From Microplitis mediator (lineage: Eukaryota > Arthropoda > Insecta > Hymenoptera > Braconidae), in NCBI RefSeq assembly GCF_029852145.1, contig NC_079979.1:12440642-12504641 (forward strand): a DNA stretch of 64,000 nucleotides. The letters are read 5' to 3'. Positions within the stretch are counted from its first letter, which is position 1. Each line of letters starts with the position of its first letter. A program made the position numbers and the translations under genes. Shown here in pieces: positions 61,132 through 64,000 of this stretch. Below the pieces are notes generated by a model that saw only the letters and a list, made by a program, of their open reading frames with translations, had not been told where the DNA came from and made no database searches.

Positions 61132-61426
61132 GTCATATTAAAATTTATTTTTCTCTATATTTTTCGTCGATTACTGCGCAAAACAGTAACTAGTAGTATC
61201 TATTTCTTTCCGTGCAAAAAAAAATTTTACTTACCCTAAGAAATTTTTTGTATTATGAATTGCAAATGAAAATTTTCCTGAGCCAAGCAAAAACTTCTAA
61301 GTCCTAAGGAAATTTTTGTCTTCAGTTCATAATAAAAATTTTTTTTTGCGCCGATAAATTCTTATTTTCTGTATATAATTATGAAAATTATTTAATTATA
61401 ATAAATTTTATTTTATTTAATTGCAG

Positions 61427-61947
61427 GTTAACAATAGTAATTCTAGCATTGGAACAATAGATATATTAACGACAGGTGTAACGACAAGACTGCAGCGTGA
61501 GCAGCAACAGAAGACCCAAGAAAACCCACAAAACGCAGCGGCAACGTCGACAACAACCTCGACGACGTCAACAACGACAACGACTACCTCTTCGAGTTCT
61601 TTGACAACAAATACCACGACAAGTACATCATCTTCCACTACAACCGTCAGTTCGTCACTTCCAACAACAACGAGCTCTACTACCAGCACCACCAGCAGCA
61701 ATACTGGCACCACCTCCTCGACGAGTGAGTCTCCCTCAATCGTCACAACTACCGTCACGTCCGTCCAGAGTTCTACGACCTCGACAACCAGTGTACTGAC
61801 GACCTCGTCGACCTCAAACGCTAAAGATGCGAGAGAAGCCAACAAGGAAAATAACAAAAATGATACCAAGGATTCAATTGTTAAGGAAATTAAAAAAGAA
61901 ATGAAAGAAGAATCCGCTGATATCACAACCAAGGATTTGAAATTAAC
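61427..61947 (+). CDS. Smr: Smrter coding exon 8 (gene continues beyond window)
   Basis: TTAATTGCAG acceptor; 521 nt ending AAATTAAC/GTAAGT, residues 705-877 plus two bases. After V-N-N-S-N-S-S-I-G-T-I-D-I-L and R-L-Q-R-E-Q-Q-Q it is almost pure Thr/Ser for about 100 residues, then a charged end with E-A-N-K-E-N-N-K-N-D-T-K and K-E-I-K-K-E-M-K-E-E. It takes the place of the Lys/Glu-rich linker between SANT1 and SANT2 in vertebrates. SANT2 and the nuclear-receptor interaction region would lie downstream. An open antisense frame is a shadow of the ACA/ACG-rich codons. Confidence 0.92.
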
Positions 61948-63133
61948 GTAAGTGATTTATTTTTCACTCAATATTTTTAATAACAATAATTTTTGTTTGC
62001 ACAACCTATCAAAATTATAATAAATTTAATTTTATTAATAAAAATACTCATCCAGACGGAACTAAGTCGGTGTCCAAACAATTTCAGTTCCCTTGTATTC
62101 GCATGCTCGTCACAGCTACTCCCCGATATTCACTCACCGATAGCTTTACAAACCTCGATATTGAATTAAAAAATTGTTTGTTTTAAAAAAAAGAAAAAGG
62201 GTTAATTTAATATTTCAGCGACTTTATTTTTCCGCGAATGTTATTATAAGTTAATAGACAAACGGTTTGAATGGTGATTTGAATGAAGAAGAGAACCAAT
62301 CAAGAGGTCGGTTATTATAAAATAGTAATAATGCTAATCAATAGAGTTAACTGTTAGCGATGGGGATTGTTTGCACAGCAATCCATTCGTTGTTCATCAT
62401 CTTAATTGATCCGAGCTTCGCAGATTTCATTGTCGTACGAGTCACTATGTGAATTTAATTAATATCATATCATATTCTAAATGCAAACTACTCGATCTAT
62501 GTATTTTTCTTTAGTTTTTTATTTCTTTTTAAAACAAAATATTATTTGCATAAAATTAGAGAAAAAGGGGAGAGGCGGCTCCCTTTAAAAAAATCTTTAA
62601 ATTGAAAGAAAAAATCCGGGAAAAAAAAATTGATTCAAAATTTTATTTTGGAAAAAATAGAAATATTTATAGTCTACTATTCAATGATTCAATTTTTCAG
62701 CAATTAATATAAATGATATTTTTTTTACAAATATAAATATTTATAAAAATCAGAAACTCAAATATGGGGAAGAAAATGATTTGAAAAATTTTTACTATCG
62801 GAGTGAATCAAATTTAACCTAGTAGATTATTTTGCTTTAATAAATAATTTTGTTCTGATAAAATAAAAAAATCTTGTAAAATTAATTTTGTTTTCAATTT
62901 TAAAAAGGGCGATCATGCACTTGAAAAAAATTTTATTTGCATAAAATTAGGGAAGAAGGAACAAGTTGGTTTCTTTTCAAAAAATCTTTAAATTGAAAAA
63001 AGAAAAAAAATTATGTGAAAAAAAAAAAAGTTTATTCAAATTTTTATTTTGCAAAAAATAGAAATATTTATAGTCTGCTATTTAATGATTCAATTCACCA
63101 GCAATTAATATAAATTATATTTTTTTATATATA

Positions 63134-63290
63134 AGGTAAGAGACCCAGTACCCGATCAGGGAACTAGTACCCGATTACTCATGAATTTGTATATCTATAT
63201 TTATTAAATTCTACTAAATATCGATATACAAATACATGGAGTGATCGGATACTAGTCCCCTGATCAAGTACTAGGTCTTTTAACCTTACA
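63134..63290. mobile_element. MITE with AAGGTAAGAGACCCAGTAC ends
   Basis: AAGGTAAGAGACCCAGTACC at the left is mirrored by AGTACTAGGTCTTTTAACCT at the right, with GATCAGGGAACTAGT and ACTAGTCCCCTGATC pairing next. About 157 bp. It splits unit 2 of the tandem duplication. Confidence 0.85.
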
Positions 63291-63305
63291 AATATGTATA
63301 AAAAA

Positions 63306-63510
63306 TAATACTGAAGTTGGCCGACGTCTAATAATTTCTGGATTTTTTTTTTCAACACAATAAGTTATAAAAAAAAAGATTTGAAAAAATAGCACCTACA
63401 GTTGTTTTAATTTTCTACGTGTGCATATTTTTAGTTCTGTTTTTTTTATAATTGATTTGTTGAAAAAAAAAAATATGAAAATTGTTAATCGTCTGTTAAC
63501 TTCAGGATCC
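63306..63510. mobile_element. ACTGAAGTTAGC-family MITE
   Basis: ATACTGAAGTTGGCCGACGT on the left and CGTCTGTTAACTTCAGGATC on the right; interior TACGTGTGCATATTTTTAGT. It lies 15 bp from the previous element. Confidence 0.75.
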
Positions 63511-64000
63511 TCTTCTAAAAAGTTGATGACCGGATGTCGTATCGTTTTACGTCACTTCTGTGACTATTTTATTCGGTTGTCGATTGGTCGATTGAGATAG
63601 TGGCGGGATTTTTTAAAGAATGAAGGCGAGCGAAGCGAGCATGTTGTGTCTAGTCATGTATAAAAATCATAAACTCAAAAATAAGAAAGAAAATAATTTC
63701 AAATATTTTTATTATCGGAGTAAACCAAATTTAACCCAGCAGATTATTTTGCTTTAATGATCAATTTTGTTCCGACAAAATTAAAAAATTCTTGAAAAAT
63801 AAATTTTATTTTCAATTTTAAAGATGCCCATCATGCCCCCTTTTTTAAAATTTTCTAAACCTATCAAAAATGTATTTTTTATTCAATCGTGATAAAACGC
63901 CGACTAGTTTGATAACAAAATCCCAAGGGACCGTCTCGACCCTTGTTCCTTAAATCGTCAATTAAATTAAAAATCACAACAAAAACTCAGTTGCTATAAA

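Larger units (their letters stand above)
59785..61211. mobile_element. Large foldback (palindromic) element
   Basis: GGAAAGAAATAGATGGTACT on the left is mirrored by AGTAGTATCTATTTCTTTCC on the right. Long arms match through ATTGATATTAGAACAGGAGT, CAACAAGAGCTGTGTTGA-like and GACGACTATT-like sequences and on to ACAGGAACGG/CCATTCCTGT near the centre (about 60500-60545). Each arm carries a different insertion (60068-60432 left, 60823-61131 right). Without these it would be about 750 bp. Confidence 0.85.
59739..61371. mobile_element. TTTCTTGGCGCAA-family MITE carrying a nested transposon stack
   Basis: CAGAAAAATGAATTTCTTGG at the left and the mirror GCGCCGATAAATTCTTATTTTCTG at the right are the termini. 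Two other family copies in the window show an intact size of about 140 bp, so nearly all of this span is inserted material (59785-61211). Confidence 0.75.
62534..63832. repeat. ~400-bp tandem duplication in the last intron, second unit split by insertions
   Basis: Unit 1 (about 62534-62935) and unit 2 (about 62936-63832) share GCATAAAATTAG, AAAAAATCTTTAAATTGAAA, GAAATATTTATAGTCT and the ATTATTTTGCTTTAAT segment. Unit 2 is interrupted by the elements at 63134-63290 and 63306-63510 plus about 140 bp (63511-63652) of CpG-containing sequence. Confidence 0.7.

Noticed and set aside
61417..61932. 171-codon Val-rich antisense frame
   Set aside because: Shadow of the Thr/Ser codons of Smrter exon 8.

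Overview
The window is AT-rich animal DNA with short coding exons, GT..AG introns, many microsatellites and very many small inverted-repeat transposons. The two clear genes (mitochondrial ribosomal protein mL44 and a Smrter/NCoR-type corepressor) are metazoan. The base composition, the repeat style and a small cystine-knot secretory peptide suggest an insect, plausibly a hymenopteran such as a parasitoid wasp. That taxonomic call is inference.

Layout. 1-3.5 kb: repeats only. 3.6-5.5 kb (minus strand): a small two-coding-exon gene for a secreted six-cysteine peptide of inhibitor-cystine-knot type, 66 residues as spliced. Its single coding intron holds an uninterrupted AAT microsatellite of about 940 bp. 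The gene is found only by splicing, because the long ORFs here run through the microsatellite. 7.37-10.23 kb (plus strand): mRpL44, five exons, complete at 337 aa, with a long-hairpin transposon in its last intron. 11.55-11.80 kb: an unidentified 82-codon ORF. 12-39 kb: no convincing coding gene. Several GC-rich, promoter-like blocks (13.9, 18.7-19.3, 21.8, 23.4-23.7, 25.7, 37.5-38.4, 39.3 kb) stand among repeats; some may be alternative 5' exons of the downstream gene.

39.4-64 kb (plus strand): a Smrter (SMRT/NCoR) gene running off the right edge. I traced a 5' leader exon, then eight in-frame coding exons giving the first 877 complete codons. They encode a low-complexity N-terminus, the conserved coiled coil, the basic domain that follows it, the SANT1/deacetylase-activation domain and a Ser/Thr-rich linker. 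All junction phases agree. A ten-codon upstream ORF crosses the first splice junction and ends on the A of the start codon.

The introns and intergenic DNA are a dense record of transposition. At least a dozen inverted-repeat families are visible, several nested two to four deep. The best case is the 1.7-kb Smrter intron at 59.7-61.4 kb. There a palindromic element sits inside another inverted-repeat element. One arm received a TA-target transposon and the other a 5S-rRNA-derived SINE with a 13-bp target duplication, and each arm preserves the other arm's empty site.
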